NCBI GenBank assembly: GCA_018261615.1
Contig: JAGTSE010000014.1
Coordinates: forward strand, 62,001-126,000
Reading direction: 5' to 3'
DNA from: Pseudomonadota bacterium
Lineage (GTDB): Bacteria; Pseudomonadota; Gammaproteobacteria; Enterobacterales; Enterobacteriaceae
Length of the DNA stretch: 64,000 nucleotides
Part shown: one piece after another, positions 33,615 to 44,512 of the stretch
Numbering within the stretch: the stretch's first letter is position 1
Layout: each line of letters opens with the position of its first letter
The notes under the pieces: model-generated
Told to the model about the DNA's origin: nothing
Database searches by the model: none
The model's input: the letters and a program-made list of their open reading frames with translations, nothing else
Translations under genes and position numbers: made by a program

Positions 33615-34508
33615 TTATTGTGTAAGTAATTTCTTAATACTATCGCGAAACTTTTGACCTTCTTTCAGGTTGCGTAAGCCATACTGCACAAATGCCTGCA
33701 TATAGCCCATTTTTTTACCGCAGTCGTAGCTCTCGCCGGTCATCAGCATTGCATCGACAGACTGTTTTTCCGCCAGTTTAGCAATCGCATCAGTCAACTG
33801 GATACGCCCCCAGGCACCCGGTTCGGTTTTCTCCAGCTCAGGCCAGATATCCGCAGAAAGCACATAGCGTCCCACGGCCATCAGATCAGAATCCAGCGTT
33901 TGCGGCTGATCCGGTTTTTCGATGAACTGAACGATACGGCTAATCTTGCCTTCGGTATCCAGCGGCTCTTTGGTCTGAATTACAGAGTATTCAGCGAGAT
34001 CGCCTTTCATGCGTTTTGCCAGTACCTGGCTGCGGCCAGTTTCCGTGAAACGCGCCACCATGGCGGCAAGGTTGTAACGCAGTGGATCCGCAGTGGCGTT
34101 ATCCAGCACGATATCCGGCAACACCACCACGAACGGGTTGTCACCAATAATCGGGTGAGCACACAGGATAGAGTGGCCCAGACCCAGCGGCTGCGCCTGA
34201 CGCACGTTCATGATCGTTACGCCCGGCGGGCAAATAGACTGTACTTCCGCCAGCAACTGGCGTTTGACGCGCTGCTCCAGCAGCGCTTCCAGCTCATATG
34301 AAGTGTCAAAGTGGTTCTCCACTGCGTTTTTAGACGAGTGCGTAACCAGAACGATTTCTTTGATCCCTGCAGCAACAACTTCATCGACGATATACTGAAT
34401 CATCGGCTTGTCGACAATCGGCAGCATCTCTTTTGGAATGGCTTTCGTCGCAGGAAGCATATGCATTCCCAGCCCTGCTACCGGAATAACTGCTTTCAAA
34501 TTAACCAT
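33615..34508 (-). CDS. galF: GalU-like regulatory protein GalF
   Basis: A paralogue of UTP-glucose-1-phosphate uridylyltransferase GalU, thought to tune UDP-glucose supply. The 297 residues keep the fold and [21 protein letters not shown] at the N-terminus. There the GTR of the active GalU motif reads GMH, the change that marks GalF as poorly active. It is the conserved flank between colanic-acid and O-antigen clusters. Start ATG 34508 gives [12 protein letters not shown]. The 193 bases upstream, to wcaM, hold no gene and should include its promoter. Confidence 0.97.
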   Translation of the reverse strand: MVNLKAVIPVAGLGMHMLPATKAIPKEMLPIVDKPMIQYIVDEVVAAGIKEIVLVTHSSKNAVENHFDTSYELEALLEQRVKRQLLAEVQSICPPGVTIMNVRQAQPLGLGHSILCAHPIIGDNPFVVVLPDIVLDNATADPLRYNLAAMVARFTETGRSQVLAKRMKGDLAEYSVIQTKEPLDTEGKISRIVQFIEKPDQPQTLDSDLMAVGRYVLSADIWPELEKTEPGAWGRIQLTDAIAKLAEKQSVDAMLMTGESYDCGKKMGYMQAFVQYGLRNLKEGQKFRDSIKKLLTQ

Positions 34509-34701
34509 TATTTCTATCCACCTATAATAATTGGACGAAGTATAAACCTTTAACCTGGTTTCGCCAGCAAGTTAGCGATGATGATCGGTAAAAAGTCTTA
34601 TTTTGTGTTATATGTTATGAATGTCCAGTTCAGGCCAACGATGTAATCCTAACCCCCTGGTTAAATCACCAGGATTTATCGCAAAAGCCCATCATAACGG
34701 G

Positions 34702-36117
34702 TTATAACTGCTTCGCCGGTAGTCGGAAGTTCAAATTATCAACATTCACCACATGCTGATCGACTCTGTCGATATCCACCGAGCTTTGCCCGTTTTCGTT
34801 AACTGCGTGAATATTCGCCAGCGACAATAGCGTGTCCTGCTTGGCCATAAAGCGTCCGCGCACATCTTTGCGCAAGTCAAAGTTGAGTTTCAGCGCCGGA
34901 CCATTAGCAGCATTTTGCATTACATTGATATTTCGCAAGAAAAGATGTTGCGGCTTGTTATGCAACTCGAGCGTCGCTCGCTGCATTTTAAGATTGGTGA
35001 TCGCCACAAACGACGTTGCATTACCGGACGATATCTGGATACCGCGTAGTTTATATTTACTGCCGCTGTTATCCTGCTGAATATCATTGAGTTTAAAGTT
35101 CTGCGGAATGGATAAATAATTCCCCTTAATCACGCCATAACCGATCAACATTCCGGCACTATTGACCATACTGACATTATCAATAACAAAATTATCGCAG
35201 CCGTAAATGGCGACCGTGGCATTATCCAGGCCCGCCTTTTTGCTGAAATCGGGGGTGATATTTTCCGCTTTAACGTTGCGGATAATGAAATGTTTACCGT
35301 TCTCGACATGAACCAGTTGGCGGCAATTACTTCCGGTAATATTGGCTACGACAAAATTTTTAACTGCCTGATCTTCCGGGTAGTTATTATCGTAGGTACT
35401 GCCCGCCAGCCCGATGCCGATACCCCAGTTAATCTTGCCGTTGGTGCAATCAATGTTTTTGATGACATGGTCGGAAATAAGGATATTGCGATCGTTAATT
35501 GCCACGTTCCATTCGATGGCGTCGCCTTGCAAGTCGCTGAAACGGCTATTAGTGATACGCGCGCCGTCCAGTTGATTATGGAAACCCTGGCGCAGAATGC
35601 CGTAGTTAGCTTTGCTGACAGTGATGTTATCTATCAGTAAGTTACGCATCATGCTGTTATCTTTGCCGCCAATATAAATCTGCATGATCGGGCCGTAGCC
35701 GCTCATGCTGACGCCCTGGATAACGCAGTTGGAACCACGCACATCCAGCGTAATGTTATACAAACTTCCGCCTTTCTCGCCGATAACGCGGCTACCATCC
35801 TGCAACACAAATCGTCCGCGCCCACTGCCCTTTAGCGCACCGCGTATCAACAGTGTTTTACCCGGCGGGATAAAGATCCAGGTATTGATATTTTCACACA
35901 CCAGGCCTGCGGGGATCTCTACCGTTTGCCCCTCGTTAAAGGCTTTATTTAACGCAGCGGGCCAGTCGTTGTGATCATAATCGCTGATGTTGACGGAATC
36001 ATTGCCTGCCAACGCATGTGCGGCTGGCGAGTGCAGCAACGGTAGCGCTGCCAGCACAGAGCTGGCGGCGAGAAAAGAGCGCCGTGAGAGCGCTGTTGAT
36101 GCTTTTTTTGCGGTCAT
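34702..36117 (-). CDS. wcaM: Colanic acid biosynthesis protein WcaM
   Basis: Last gene of the colanic-acid operon; the biochemical role is unknown. The 471 residues begin with a twin-arginine-type signal: [18 protein letters not shown] around residues 11-28, with a likely cleavage after AHA, so export folded to the periplasm is expected. The remainder has the repeating Asn/Gly-rich pattern of a right-handed parallel beta-helix (for example [18 protein letters not shown]), as in pectate-lyase-like proteins. The ATG at 36117 is preceded by GAGG; an in-frame start at 36132 overlaps the wcaL stop and is less likely. Confidence 0.95.
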   Translation of the reverse strand: MTAKKASTALSRRSFLAASSVLAALPLLHSPAAHALAGNDSVNISDYDHNDWPAALNKAFNEGQTVEIPAGLVCENINTWIFIPPGKTLLIRGALKGSGRGRFVLQDGSRVIGEKGGSLYNITLDVRGSNCVIQGVSMSGYGPIMQIYIGGKDNSMMRNLLIDNITVSKANYGILRQGFHNQLDGARITNSRFSDLQGDAIEWNVAINDRNILISDHVIKNIDCTNGKINWGIGIGLAGSTYDNNYPEDQAVKNFVVANITGSNCRQLVHVENGKHFIIRNVKAENITPDFSKKAGLDNATVAIYGCDNFVIDNVSMVNSAGMLIGYGVIKGNYLSIPQNFKLNDIQQDNSGSKYKLRGIQISSGNATSFVAITNLKMQRATLELHNKPQHLFLRNINVMQNAANGPALKLNFDLRKDVRGRFMAKQDTLLSLANIHAVNENGQSSVDIDRVDQHVVNVDNLNFRLPAKQL

Positions 36118-36128
36118 AAAACCTCGAT

Positions 36129-37349
36129 TCAAAGCGCCTGCAACAGGCTGGCAAGCTGCTGATTGATGATCTTTTGATTAAAATCGGTTTCGACCTTTTC
36201 CCGCGCACGCGTGACCACCGGCGCTAAATCCTGGCTCTGCATCGAGCCAAACGCGGCAAGCCGTTGCGCCAGCGCCTGAGCATCGTTTTCCGGCACCAGC
36301 CAGCCGGATTTCCCGGCTTCAACCAGCTCTGGAATACCGCTGTGCACCGTCGAAACCACCGGAATACCTACCGCCATCGCTTCCATCAGGGCAACGGGTA
36401 TCCCTTCCATATCGCCATCCGCGCCCGTCACCGAAGGTAGCAGGAATACATCCGCTTCATCGAGCATAGCCTTGACTTCATGGCTAGGTTTGAAACCCGG
36501 CATCTCAATAACATCTTCCAACTGGAATTGTTCGATCAACGTGCGCAAACGGCGTTCCCACGGGCCGATACCCAGGATGCGATATTTGAAATCGACGCCG
36601 CGTTCTTTCAGCAGGCGGCAGGCTTCTATCGCCACATGCAGCCCTTTCTTCTCGGTAAGACGCGCCACAGAGATAATTTGCAGCGGAGTGCTAGGCGTTT
36701 TAACCGGGCGCAGGCTAAATCGCGCCATATCGACGCCCATACGCGAAACCGCGATTTTTTTCTCCGGGCAGCCCATATTTTTCAGTCTGCCCGCCCACAG
36801 ATCGCTGATCGGTAACATCAAATCCCCGCGCCGAAACAGTTGCTGGTACTCCGGCGTGTAGTGGTTCAGCACATCGCGATGGGAAATATCGATACCGTGG
36901 AAAACCGTGGCAATTTTGCCCTTCAGCACCCCAAGTTCACGCAGTTTTGCCGCCGTAACACCTGCCGGGCCAAAGTGAGCAATAAAGATATCCGCATTGA
37001 ATGTACGCGGCGCAAGGGCGCAAATCGCCGGCAGGATCAGGTTGCGCGCCTCGTTGCCATAGCGGCTAATATTCAGCGCTTTCCAGGTTGCTGATTTCCA
37101 CATCCCGCGCACCATTGCCTGCGCGCGGTAGCTCAGCTTCGCCATGCGCCCTTCCGGTTCCGACAGCAGCCAGCGGGTTTTCTCCGCCAGTCGGTATTCG
37201 GTGTACGCCGCATGGGTATTGTTCATATCGCCCTTTTGCAGAGCGATGATTTCTACCTCAAACCCCATATTGATAAACGCAACAATCTGGTTGAGGACAA
37301 AGGTTTCGGAAGATAATGGAAACTTCAGCAAAAAGAAGCTGACTTTCAT
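36129..37349 (-). CDS. wcaL: Colanic acid glycosyltransferase WcaL (GT4)
   Basis: A 406-residue GT-B glycosyltransferase, the length of E. coli WcaL. The C-terminal nucleotide-sugar site shows [20 protein letters not shown] (E-x7-E motif). In the colanic-acid model it adds a galactose late in the repeat unit, next to the pyruvyl transferase WcaK. It overlaps wcaK by 4 bases. Confidence 0.95.
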   Translation of the reverse strand: MKVSFFLLKFPLSSETFVLNQIVAFINMGFEVEIIALQKGDMNNTHAAYTEYRLAEKTRWLLSEPEGRMAKLSYRAQAMVRGMWKSATWKALNISRYGNEARNLILPAICALAPRTFNADIFIAHFGPAGVTAAKLRELGVLKGKIATVFHGIDISHRDVLNHYTPEYQQLFRRGDLMLPISDLWAGRLKNMGCPEKKIAVSRMGVDMARFSLRPVKTPSTPLQIISVARLTEKKGLHVAIEACRLLKERGVDFKYRILGIGPWERRLRTLIEQFQLEDVIEMPGFKPSHEVKAMLDEADVFLLPSVTGADGDMEGIPVALMEAMAVGIPVVSTVHSGIPELVEAGKSGWLVPENDAQALAQRLAAFGSMQSQDLAPVVTRAREKVETDFNQKIINQQLASLLQAL

Positions 37350-38626
37350 TTCACCCCCTGTACACGATCAAGCACCGATTTCACCATCTTCATGCCATGC
37401 TCGCGTTCAGCCGCGACCGCCGTTGCCAGACGCTGGTTAATTGCAGGCAACTGCCCTAGCGAATCAGCGACCATCGCCGCCAGCGAACCGTCCAGCAAAT
37501 GACGAATATCGACCGCCATTTCCGGCATGCCCAGTTGCTGCATGATGCCCGCCGATTTGTGTTCGTAGTTGATGGCAATCGCCGGTGTGCCGAAGTTCAT
37601 CGAAATAATGGCGGAGTGCAGGCGCGTCCCAACGGTTAAATCACAAGCGCCGAGGATCTTGCCCATTTCCAGATCGTTGAGTTCATCCATCACCACATGG
37701 TATTGCGACGGATCGTTAACATACTGTCGCAGGTTGAGCGCCACCATACGGTCATCTTTGTTGTAGCTGTCGATACCGGTGCAGGTGGAAAGCGCAATCA
37801 CCTGGTAGCCCGCATCGATAATGCGGTTTACCACCCCGGCAAACGCCTGTTCGTAGGCCTGCTGCGTGGTATTCAGTCGTTTGTCAAAAGGCGCCAGTTC
37901 GCGCAGGGTAATCGCAACAGTTTTCTGTTTTGCCGCCAGATCCAGCCAGTGCTGCACCGCATAGCTGGCCACAAAATCGTGCTGATGGTGATCCACCAGC
38001 CAGGCAGTATCCACGCCCTGCTCCACTTTCTCGGTGGTGATATTACTTTGCTTCATCAGATTCAGGCTGACGGTTTCACGCAGGATCAACGCATCGCAGT
38101 GGCCGAAAACATAATTCGCCAACTGGTTGAAAGCCTCATTCTGGAACGGACCGACGCTGTGACCAATCATATAAAGCGGTTTTTTCGCCATGAAGGTACA
38201 GAGTGCATGTTCAAATTGCGGCACGCCGTAAAGATCGACAAAGAACGAACCGCCGACCTGAATAATCGCGTCGTAATCGTTAAGCCGGCGGACAAAATCG
38301 GTAAATCCCTGAGCGATGGCGATATTACGCAGCTTGCCAGTGTCCGTCACGCGTGAAAGCAGCACCTGGTGCTGATAGCGACGGCGCAGCACTTTCTTCA
38401 TCCGGCCCACCAGACCAGCGGCGTTATTGTGCGCTTTCATTTGGCTATAGAGCGGATCGCCCATCACCGGATGGTTTAGTAACCATGATGAACTCACCGG
38501 ATAGCGGCTCATCACGTCAACGTCGGCATCAGGATTAATCAGGGCAATCGCATCCAGTAATCCGCGTAAAATTGCGCTGTCACCACGGTTTCCGCAGGTA
38601 TGATTGCCAAGGATCAATAATTTCAT
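37346..38626 (-). CDS. wcaK: Colanic acid pyruvyl transferase WcaK
   Basis: A 426-residue member of the polysaccharide pyruvyl transferase family, with the N-terminal GNHTCGNRGDSAILRGL motif and GTRLHSAI near residue 330 typical of that family. It puts the ketal-linked pyruvate on the terminal galactose of colanic acid, using phosphoenolpyruvate. The length equals E. coli WcaK. It lies 28 bases after wzxC. Confidence 0.95.
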   Translation of the reverse strand: MKLLILGNHTCGNRGDSAILRGLLDAIALINPDADVDVMSRYPVSSSWLLNHPVMGDPLYSQMKAHNNAAGLVGRMKKVLRRRYQHQVLLSRVTDTGKLRNIAIAQGFTDFVRRLNDYDAIIQVGGSFFVDLYGVPQFEHALCTFMAKKPLYMIGHSVGPFQNEAFNQLANYVFGHCDALILRETVSLNLMKQSNITTEKVEQGVDTAWLVDHHQHDFVASYAVQHWLDLAAKQKTVAITLRELAPFDKRLNTTQQAYEQAFAGVVNRIIDAGYQVIALSTCTGIDSYNKDDRMVALNLRQYVNDPSQYHVVMDELNDLEMGKILGACDLTVGTRLHSAIISMNFGTPAIAINYEHKSAGIMQQLGMPEMAVDIRHLLDGSLAAMVADSLGQLPAINQRLATAVAAEREHGMKMVKSVLDRVQGVK

Positions 38627-38654
38627 AGCGACCTCATAGGTTCAATAACGTTTC

Positions 38655-40133
38655 TTATCCTGCGCGAAGCAGCGTTTTAATTTTCTCGTTGCGGCAGAAC
38701 TGGCGCTTCATCTCCACCACCAGCGCGTTACGCGAGACAATCAGCATCATTGCGAATGCCAGTACGCCCGCTGCGACCTGTACCGCCAGCATGGCGGCCA
38801 GCGGCATATGCTCATTCAGCGCCTGTCCGAGGCTATAGCTCACGACCAGCGTCGGCAGCGATAAGTAGAATGGCAGCCACAGGCTGAGGATGTACTGGCG
38901 ATAGCTGGAACCGAGCACCGGTTTGATCATCACGAAGTAGCTCAATACGGTGTTGATGATTTGCACCAGCAGGAAACCCAGCGTTACGCCCAGCGCACCA
39001 GCCAGATGGCCGCCGATGATAATGGCGGGAATAAAGAGAAACGTTTTGAAGACATTGAATTTAAAACTGATATCCACTCGCGCTTTTGCCATCAGTAGCG
39101 AACCGATAGGGTTACCGACCGCGCGCAGCAGGCCAACAATACAGAGCAATTGCAGGATCGGGATAATGCTGTTCCACTTGTCGCCAAAGACCAGCGGCAC
39201 AAAGTTGTTCGACACCACCATCAACCCCAGCAGGATGGGGAAGTTAATGATCCCCACCACCGACAGCAGCTTGTAGAAGTTAACACGCAGCTTCTCCGTG
39301 TCGTCCTGAATTTTGGCAAACGCCGGGAACAGCACGCGGGTGATAATCGGGTTGAGCTTCATCGGCGGCACCACCGCCACGTTGTACGCCAGGTTGTATC
39401 CCCCGGCGACGCTGGCGCCGAGGATACGCGCCAGCACTAATGTGGATAGGTTGGTGTTGACATAATTAATGATACTGTCAGCCGTCAGCCATGCGCCAAA
39501 GCGCAGATTTGAACTGACCGACGCAAGGGAGAAATGCAAGCCAGGACGATAGATTTTGCGGCCAAAATAGCCGAACAGCAGCGTACGAACGGCGCTGTTG
39601 ACCAGATAACCGAGGATTGCCGTCATCGCCAGCGGCCAGTAAAAGGCACTGATCACCGTAAAGCTGAAGCCCGCCAGCACCGACACGGTTTCAATTGCAC
39701 CAATCTTGTTGAACTCCAGCTCTTTCTGCATCAGCGCGCGAAACTGCTGACCGTGCGGGATCACCACAAAAGCGAACGACAGGGTTTTGACCAGCGGTGC
39801 CAGATCCGGGTTGTGCAATACGCCAGCAATAAGATTGCTCAGCGAGAAAACCACCAGACAAACCACAATCCCCAGCCCAACGTTCAACCAGTACAGGGTG
39901 GTGAGTTCAAGGTGGCTTATCTCTTTGCGCTGAATAATGGAGTTAGCAATACCAAAATCCGACAGCGTATCCGCCAGCGCGATAATTACCAGCGAGACGG
40001 TCAGAAGACCGAACTGGTGGCTATCGATAATGCGCGCCAGCACCGTCATCTGTACCAGTCCCAGACCAATGATGATTAAAGTGGCCATTGCTGACCACTT
40101 CGCACCGCTGATGGTTTTCTCTCTCAGGCTCAT
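38655..40133 (-). CDS. wzxC: Colanic acid flippase WzxC
   Basis: A 492-residue MOP/PST-family exporter with multiple membrane helices throughout. It flips the undecaprenyl-linked colanic-acid unit. The N-terminus MSLREKTISGAKWSAMATLI, with the first helix right after, and the equal length to E. coli WzxC support the call. It is unrelated in detail to the O-antigen Wzx at 22254, consistent with different substrates. Confidence 0.96.
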   Translation of the reverse strand: MSLREKTISGAKWSAMATLIIIGLGLVQMTVLARIIDSHQFGLLTVSLVIIALADTLSDFGIANSIIQRKEISHLELTTLYWLNVGLGIVVCLVVFSLSNLIAGVLHNPDLAPLVKTLSFAFVVIPHGQQFRALMQKELEFNKIGAIETVSVLAGFSFTVISAFYWPLAMTAILGYLVNSAVRTLLFGYFGRKIYRPGLHFSLASVSSNLRFGAWLTADSIINYVNTNLSTLVLARILGASVAGGYNLAYNVAVVPPMKLNPIITRVLFPAFAKIQDDTEKLRVNFYKLLSVVGIINFPILLGLMVVSNNFVPLVFGDKWNSIIPILQLLCIVGLLRAVGNPIGSLLMAKARVDISFKFNVFKTFLFIPAIIIGGHLAGALGVTLGFLLVQIINTVLSYFVMIKPVLGSSYRQYILSLWLPFYLSLPTLVVSYSLGQALNEHMPLAAMLAVQVAAGVLAFAMMLIVSRNALVVEMKRQFCRNEKIKTLLRAG

Positions 40134-40143
40134 GACCTTTCCT

Positions 40144-41538
40144 TTAATACGCCGCTTTATTAATAAAGCCTTTAAAGATGGTCAGAAAAACGATTTTGAT
40201 ATCAAACCACAGACTCCACTCGCGAATGTACTCCAGGTCGAACTCAACACGTTTTTCCATTTTTTCCAGCGTGTCGGTTTCGCCGCGCCAGCCGTTAATC
40301 TGCGCCCAGCCGGTGATGCCCGGTTTCACTTTATGGCGCAACATGTAACCCTCAATCAGCGAACGATACTGCTCGTTGTGCGCCACCGCATGCGGGCGCG
40401 GGCCAACGATAGACATACCGCCGAGCAGCACATTAATGAACTGCGGCAGTTCGTCGAGCGAGGTACGACGCAGGAAATTCCCCACTTTGGTTACGCGTGG
40501 ATCGTTCTGTGTTGCCTGAGTTACCACTTTGTCATTTTCCATGACCCTCATGGAACGGAATTTCCACACTTTGATGGGCTTACCGTCCATGCCGTAACGG
40601 GTCTGACGGAAGATAATCGGGCCGGGAGAGCTGAGTTTGACCGCCCCCGCAATCGCCAGCAGTACCGGGGAGATCAGCAGCAAAATTAGCGACGAAAGCA
40701 CAATGTCTTCAAGGCGTTTGAGAATACGGTTCACACCGGAGAGCGGTGTTTCATACAGCGGTACTACCGGCACGCCATTCATCTCTTCAATCCGCGAATG
40801 CAGAATATTGAAGGTGAAGACATCGGGGATCAGGATCACTGAACAGGTGGTATCCGCCAACTGGCGCACCAGTTTTTTGATACTGGCGGCATCATTCATC
40901 GACATTGCGATATAGACGTTGTGAATTTTCCCCGCTTTCGCATCATCAACCAGTTGGTCGAGATTACCGGCCCAGCCTGTGGTGATGCCGCCTGGTTGTG
41001 GATCGTGGTACACCCCTACCACATCAAATCCCAGCCAGGGTTCATTGCGAAAGCCTTCCAGCAACACCTGGCCCATCGGCATATCCCCCGCCACAGCAAC
41101 GCGGCGCGTGTTATAGCCCATGTTCCGCAGCCAGCCTGCGCCAAAGCGGATCACAGCGCGGCTCAGCATCAGCCCCATACTGCTTAACAAATACCAGGGG
41201 AGATAGATCATGAAGGTATTATCGAAATCGTTGTTGAACGAGAGCAGGCCCGAGCTGAAAATCAGGCTGAGCGTCCAGTTCTGCAACAGTAGGGTCAGTT
41301 CAGTGGTTATTTTTACCCCTCGCCAGGAGCGATAAAAATCGGTCATCCCGCCAATCATCTGGAAGACAACAAGGGAGAGCAGAGCCATCAGCAGATGCAT
41401 GTAGAAAAAAGGCAACGCATTCACTTTACACACCAGCCACAGCCCACCGAACATAATGGTGATGTCAGAGAATCGCTGCACGATTGAGATTAACGATGCA
41501 TTCGTTTTGGCCCGGTCGCGCTTTCTTAGATGAGTCAT
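40144..41538 (-). CDS. wcaJ: Undecaprenyl-phosphate glucose phosphotransferase WcaJ
   Basis: Starts colanic-acid synthesis by moving glucose-1-phosphate to undecaprenyl phosphate. The 464 residues have N-terminal membrane helices (about 20-140), a Rossmann-like middle and the C-terminal sugar-transferase domain with [32 protein letters not shown] and [17 protein letters not shown]. The ATG at 41538 gives [11 protein letters not shown] as in E. coli; the in-frame extension to 41586 covers the intergenic hairpin. It competes with WbaP for the same lipid. Confidence 0.96.
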   Translation of the reverse strand: MTHLRKRDRAKTNASLISIVQRFSDITIMFGGLWLVCKVNALPFFYMHLLMALLSLVVFQMIGGMTDFYRSWRGVKITTELTLLLQNWTLSLIFSSGLLSFNNDFDNTFMIYLPWYLLSSMGLMLSRAVIRFGAGWLRNMGYNTRRVAVAGDMPMGQVLLEGFRNEPWLGFDVVGVYHDPQPGGITTGWAGNLDQLVDDAKAGKIHNVYIAMSMNDAASIKKLVRQLADTTCSVILIPDVFTFNILHSRIEEMNGVPVVPLYETPLSGVNRILKRLEDIVLSSLILLLISPVLLAIAGAVKLSSPGPIIFRQTRYGMDGKPIKVWKFRSMRVMENDKVVTQATQNDPRVTKVGNFLRRTSLDELPQFINVLLGGMSIVGPRPHAVAHNEQYRSLIEGYMLRHKVKPGITGWAQINGWRGETDTLEKMEKRVEFDLEYIREWSLWFDIKIVFLTIFKGFINKAAY

Positions 41539-41561
41539 CGTTTTACCTGCCTGTATATTGA

Positions 41562-41583
41562 CTCTCCCCACATGCGGGGAGAG
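41562..41583 (-). repeat. Intergenic hairpin between cpsG and wcaJ
   Basis: CTCTCCCC and GGGGAGAG form a perfect 8-bp stem with a 6-base loop, 12 bases after the cpsG stop. There is no T tract. It may stabilise the cpsG mRNA end or act as a weak attenuator before wcaJ. Confidence 0.65.
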
Positions 41584-41595
41584 CAATGCCGAGAT

Positions 41596-42966
41596 TTACT
41601 GATTCAATAGCGCCAGAATGTCCTGCGTTCGTGCCTCCATCAGTGACACATCACGACGCGACTCAACGTTCAGACGCACTACTGGCTCGGTATTGGATGA
41701 ACGGAGGTTAAAGCGCCACTCAGGGAAGGCGATACTGATACCATCTGTGCGATCGATCTCCAGCGCGCCGGGTGTAAAGTGTTGCTCAACGCGCTGGATA
41801 GCCGTGACCGGATCGGCAAGCTTGCTGTTGATTTCACCACTCGCCGGGAACGCCACCATACGATCGCTGACCAGCTCGGCGAGGGTTTTACCTTTCAGGC
41901 ACAGCAGCTCAGTGACCAGCAGCCATGGGATCATGCCACTGTCGCAATAGGCGAAGTCGCGGAAGTAGTGGTGCGCGCTCATCTCGCCGCCATAGATGGC
42001 ATCTTCACTACGCATACGTTCTTTAATAAATGCGTGCCCGGTTTTCGACATTACCGGCGTGCCACCCGCGCGCGTCACCACATCCACCGTGTTCCAGGAG
42101 AGACGGGGGTCGTGGATGATTTTGGCGCCGGGGTGTTTTTCGAGGAACGCTTCCGCCAGCAGACCAACGATGTAGTAGCCCTCAATAAAGCGCCCTTCGC
42201 CATCGAACAAGAAGCAGCGGTCGAAATCGCCGTCAAAGGCGATCCCCATGTCGGCGTGATGTTCCAGCACCGCATTGCGGGTATCCGCGCGACACTCCGG
42301 CAGCAGTGGGTTAGGAATACCGTGTGGGAAAGTGCCGTCCGGTTCGTTATGCACTTTTATGAAGGTCACCGGCACGTTCAACGATTTGAAGCAGGCTTCA
42401 ATGGCATCCACTACCGGGCCTGCCGCGCCGTTACCAGAGTTGATCACCAGTTTCAATGGCTTAAGGTTAGCCGGATTGATATAGCCCAGCAGATGATCGA
42501 CATACGCATCGCGCAGGTTGATTTTCTCGTAGCTGCCACGTTTTTCTGCATTCACTGACGGAAAGTCGTTGGCTTCCGCCAGACGCTGCACATCGCGCAG
42601 CCCGGTATCGCCACTTATCGGACGTGCGCCTTTGCGCACCAGTTTCATGCCGTTATAGTCCAGCGGGTTGTGGCTGGCGGTCACTTCGATACCGCCATCC
42701 ACGCCGAGATGGAACGTGGCAAAATAGATCTCTTCAGTACCGGAAAGACCGATATCCAGCACGTTGACGCCCGCATCCTGCAACCCTTTCGCCAGCGCCA
42801 GTTTCAGCGCTTCGCTGGTCTGACGCACATCGCCGCCCAGCACAATAGTTTGCGGCTTCAGGTATTCACCGTAGGCGCGGCCGATGCGCCATGCGATATC
42901 TTCATTCAGTTCTTCGCCCAGCTTTCCACGGATATCGTAAGCTTTAAAACAGGTTAATTTTTCCAT
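41596..42966 (-). CDS. cpsG: Phosphomannomutase CpsG (colanic-acid ManB)
   Basis: Makes mannose-1-phosphate for GDP-mannose and GDP-fucose. The 456 residues equal E. coli CpsG. The phosphoserine loop is [13 protein letters not shown] (about 95), the metal loop [12 protein letters not shown] (about 243), the sugar loop GEMSAHHYF and the phosphate-binding site [12 protein letters not shown]. The second Met of an MM pair at 42966 gives [17 protein letters not shown]. It belongs to a different subfamily from the O-antigen manB in this window. Confidence 0.96.
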   Translation of the reverse strand: MEKLTCFKAYDIRGKLGEELNEDIAWRIGRAYGEYLKPQTIVLGGDVRQTSEALKLALAKGLQDAGVNVLDIGLSGTEEIYFATFHLGVDGGIEVTASHNPLDYNGMKLVRKGARPISGDTGLRDVQRLAEANDFPSVNAEKRGSYEKINLRDAYVDHLLGYINPANLKPLKLVINSGNGAAGPVVDAIEACFKSLNVPVTFIKVHNEPDGTFPHGIPNPLLPECRADTRNAVLEHHADMGIAFDGDFDRCFLFDGEGRFIEGYYIVGLLAEAFLEKHPGAKIIHDPRLSWNTVDVVTRAGGTPVMSKTGHAFIKERMRSEDAIYGGEMSAHHYFRDFAYCDSGMIPWLLVTELLCLKGKTLAELVSDRMVAFPASGEINSKLADPVTAIQRVEQHFTPGALEIDRTDGISIAFPEWRFNLRSSNTEPVVRLNVESRRDVSLMEARTQDILALLNQ

Positions 42967-43041
42967 CATTACCTCTTCTTCAGGCAACAGTCAGCCTTGA
43001 CCGTAAAATGGCCATTTGTTATTGATTCGTTTATTTTTTCT

Positions 43042-43067
43042 GCCGGACGAACAGAACCGCGTCCGGC
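43042..43067. repeat. REP-like palindrome between cpsB and cpsG
   Basis: GCCGGACG and CGTCCGGC form an 8-bp stem around 10 bases in the 109-base cpsB-cpsG gap. Sequence and placement between genes of one operon resemble a REP/PU element, which usually protects upstream mRNA. A single unit is seen. Confidence 0.5.
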
Positions 43068-43075
43068 CCTGGCTT

Positions 43076-44512
43076 TTAAACTCGCCCGTAGCGATCCGCA
43101 AAACGCACGATGTCGTCTTCTTCCAGGTATGAACCCGAACGGACTTCAATCAGATCGAGCGGAATTTTCCCCGGGTTTTCCAGACAGTGATGCGCGCCGA
43201 GCGGGATATAGATCGATTCATTCTCACCGAGTAATTTCACTTCATCATCGATGGTCACTTTCGCCGTTCCCGCCACCACCACCCAGTGCTCTGCACGGTG
43301 ATGATGCATCTGTACGGAGAGCCCCTCGCCCGGCTTCACGGTGATGCGTTTCACCTGATAGCGATCGCCGGTATCGATGGAGTCATATTTGCCCCATGGG
43401 CGATAAACTTCACGGTGGATATGGTGCTCGTGACGTCCATCGGCTTTGATTTTCTCCACCACTTTTTTCACATCCTGCACCTGATTGCGATCGGCAATCA
43501 GCACTGCATCTTTGGTCTGTACCACCACCAGATCTTTAACGCCGACGGTCGTGACCAGCCCGGACTCTGCATACACATAGCTGTTTTTGGTGTTATGGCT
43601 GATGACGTCGCCGTGATAGACGTTTCCCTCCGGTGTATGCTGGCTGATTTCCCACAGTGAAGACCAGGAGCCGACATCGCTCCAGCCTGCATCCATCGGC
43701 ACCACCACCGCATCCACCGTGCGTTCCATTACCGCATAGTCAATCGACTCTTCCGGGCAGGCCAGGAAGGCTTCTTCGTCAACGCGAACAAAATCCATAT
43801 CCGGATCGGCGGCCTGCATCGCCTGCTCGCAGGCGCGTAAGATATCCGGACGATATTTATTCAACTCTTCAAGGAAACGACCGGCGCGGAACAGGAACAT
43901 ACCGCTATTCCAGTAATATTCGCCGCTGGCAACGTAACCTTGCGCGGTTTCCAGATTCGGTTTTTCAACGAACTGTGCCACCTCGAAAGCAACGGAATCG
44001 GCCTGACCGGCGCAGACGCCGCCGCGGCGGATATAGCCATAACCCGTTTCCGGCAGATCCGGTACGATGCCGAAAGTCACCAGTTTCCCGTTCTGCGCAT
44101 AAGGAATAGCATCGCGAACCGAGGCGCGAAACGCCTCTTCGTTCTGAATCACATGGTCGGCAGCCAGCACCAGCATCAGCGGATCGCTGTCCGGGTTATG
44201 GCGTTTTATCGCCAGCGCCGCCAGCGCGATCGCCGGGGCGGTATTACGGCCAGCCGGTTCGAGAATGATGTTCTCGGTCAGCTTGTTCAGTTGACGCAGT
44301 TGCTCGGCGACGATAAAGCGATGTTGTTCATTACAAATCACCACCGGACTTTCACACTCGATGCCATTCAGGCGGCAGACTGTGGTCTGCAACATGGTGA
44401 GATCGCCCTTCAGGCAGAGAAACTGTTTAGGGTAAAGCACGCGAGACAACGGCCACAGACGGCTCCCGGAGCCTCCGGCCATCACTACCGGATAGAGTTG
44501 TGTTTGACTCAT
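43076..44512 (-). CDS. cpsB: Mannose-1-phosphate guanylyltransferase CpsB (colanic-acid ManC)
   Basis: Makes GDP-mannose from GTP and mannose-1-phosphate. The 478-residue type II PMI-GMP has the N-terminal [19 protein letters not shown] and the C-terminal cupin domain [16 protein letters not shown]. The length equals E. coli CpsB. It is the high-GC paralogue of manC at 16382 and overlaps wcaI by 4 bases. Confidence 0.97.
   Translation of the reverse strand: MSQTQLYPVVMAGGSGSRLWPLSRVLYPKQFLCLKGDLTMLQTTVCRLNGIECESPVVICNEQHRFIVAEQLRQLNKLTENIILEPAGRNTAPAIALAALAIKRHNPDSDPLMLVLAADHVIQNEEAFRASVRDAIPYAQNGKLVTFGIVPDLPETGYGYIRRGGVCAGQADSVAFEVAQFVEKPNLETAQGYVASGEYYWNSGMFLFRAGRFLEELNKYRPDILRACEQAMQAADPDMDFVRVDEEAFLACPEESIDYAVMERTVDAVVVPMDAGWSDVGSWSSLWEISQHTPEGNVYHGDVISHNTKNSYVYAESGLVTTVGVKDLVVVQTKDAVLIADRNQVQDVKKVVEKIKADGRHEHHIHREVYRPWGKYDSIDTGDRYQVKRITVKPGEGLSVQMHHHRAEHWVVVAGTAKVTIDDEVKLLGENESIYIPLGAHHCLENPGKIPLDLIEVRSGSYLEEDDIVRFADRYGRV

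Noticed and set aside
16382..44512. manC/manB versus cpsB/cpsG as a recent duplication
   Set aside because: The phosphoserine, metal and phosphate-binding loops of the two mutases differ in kind, and base composition differs, so they are distinct lineages.
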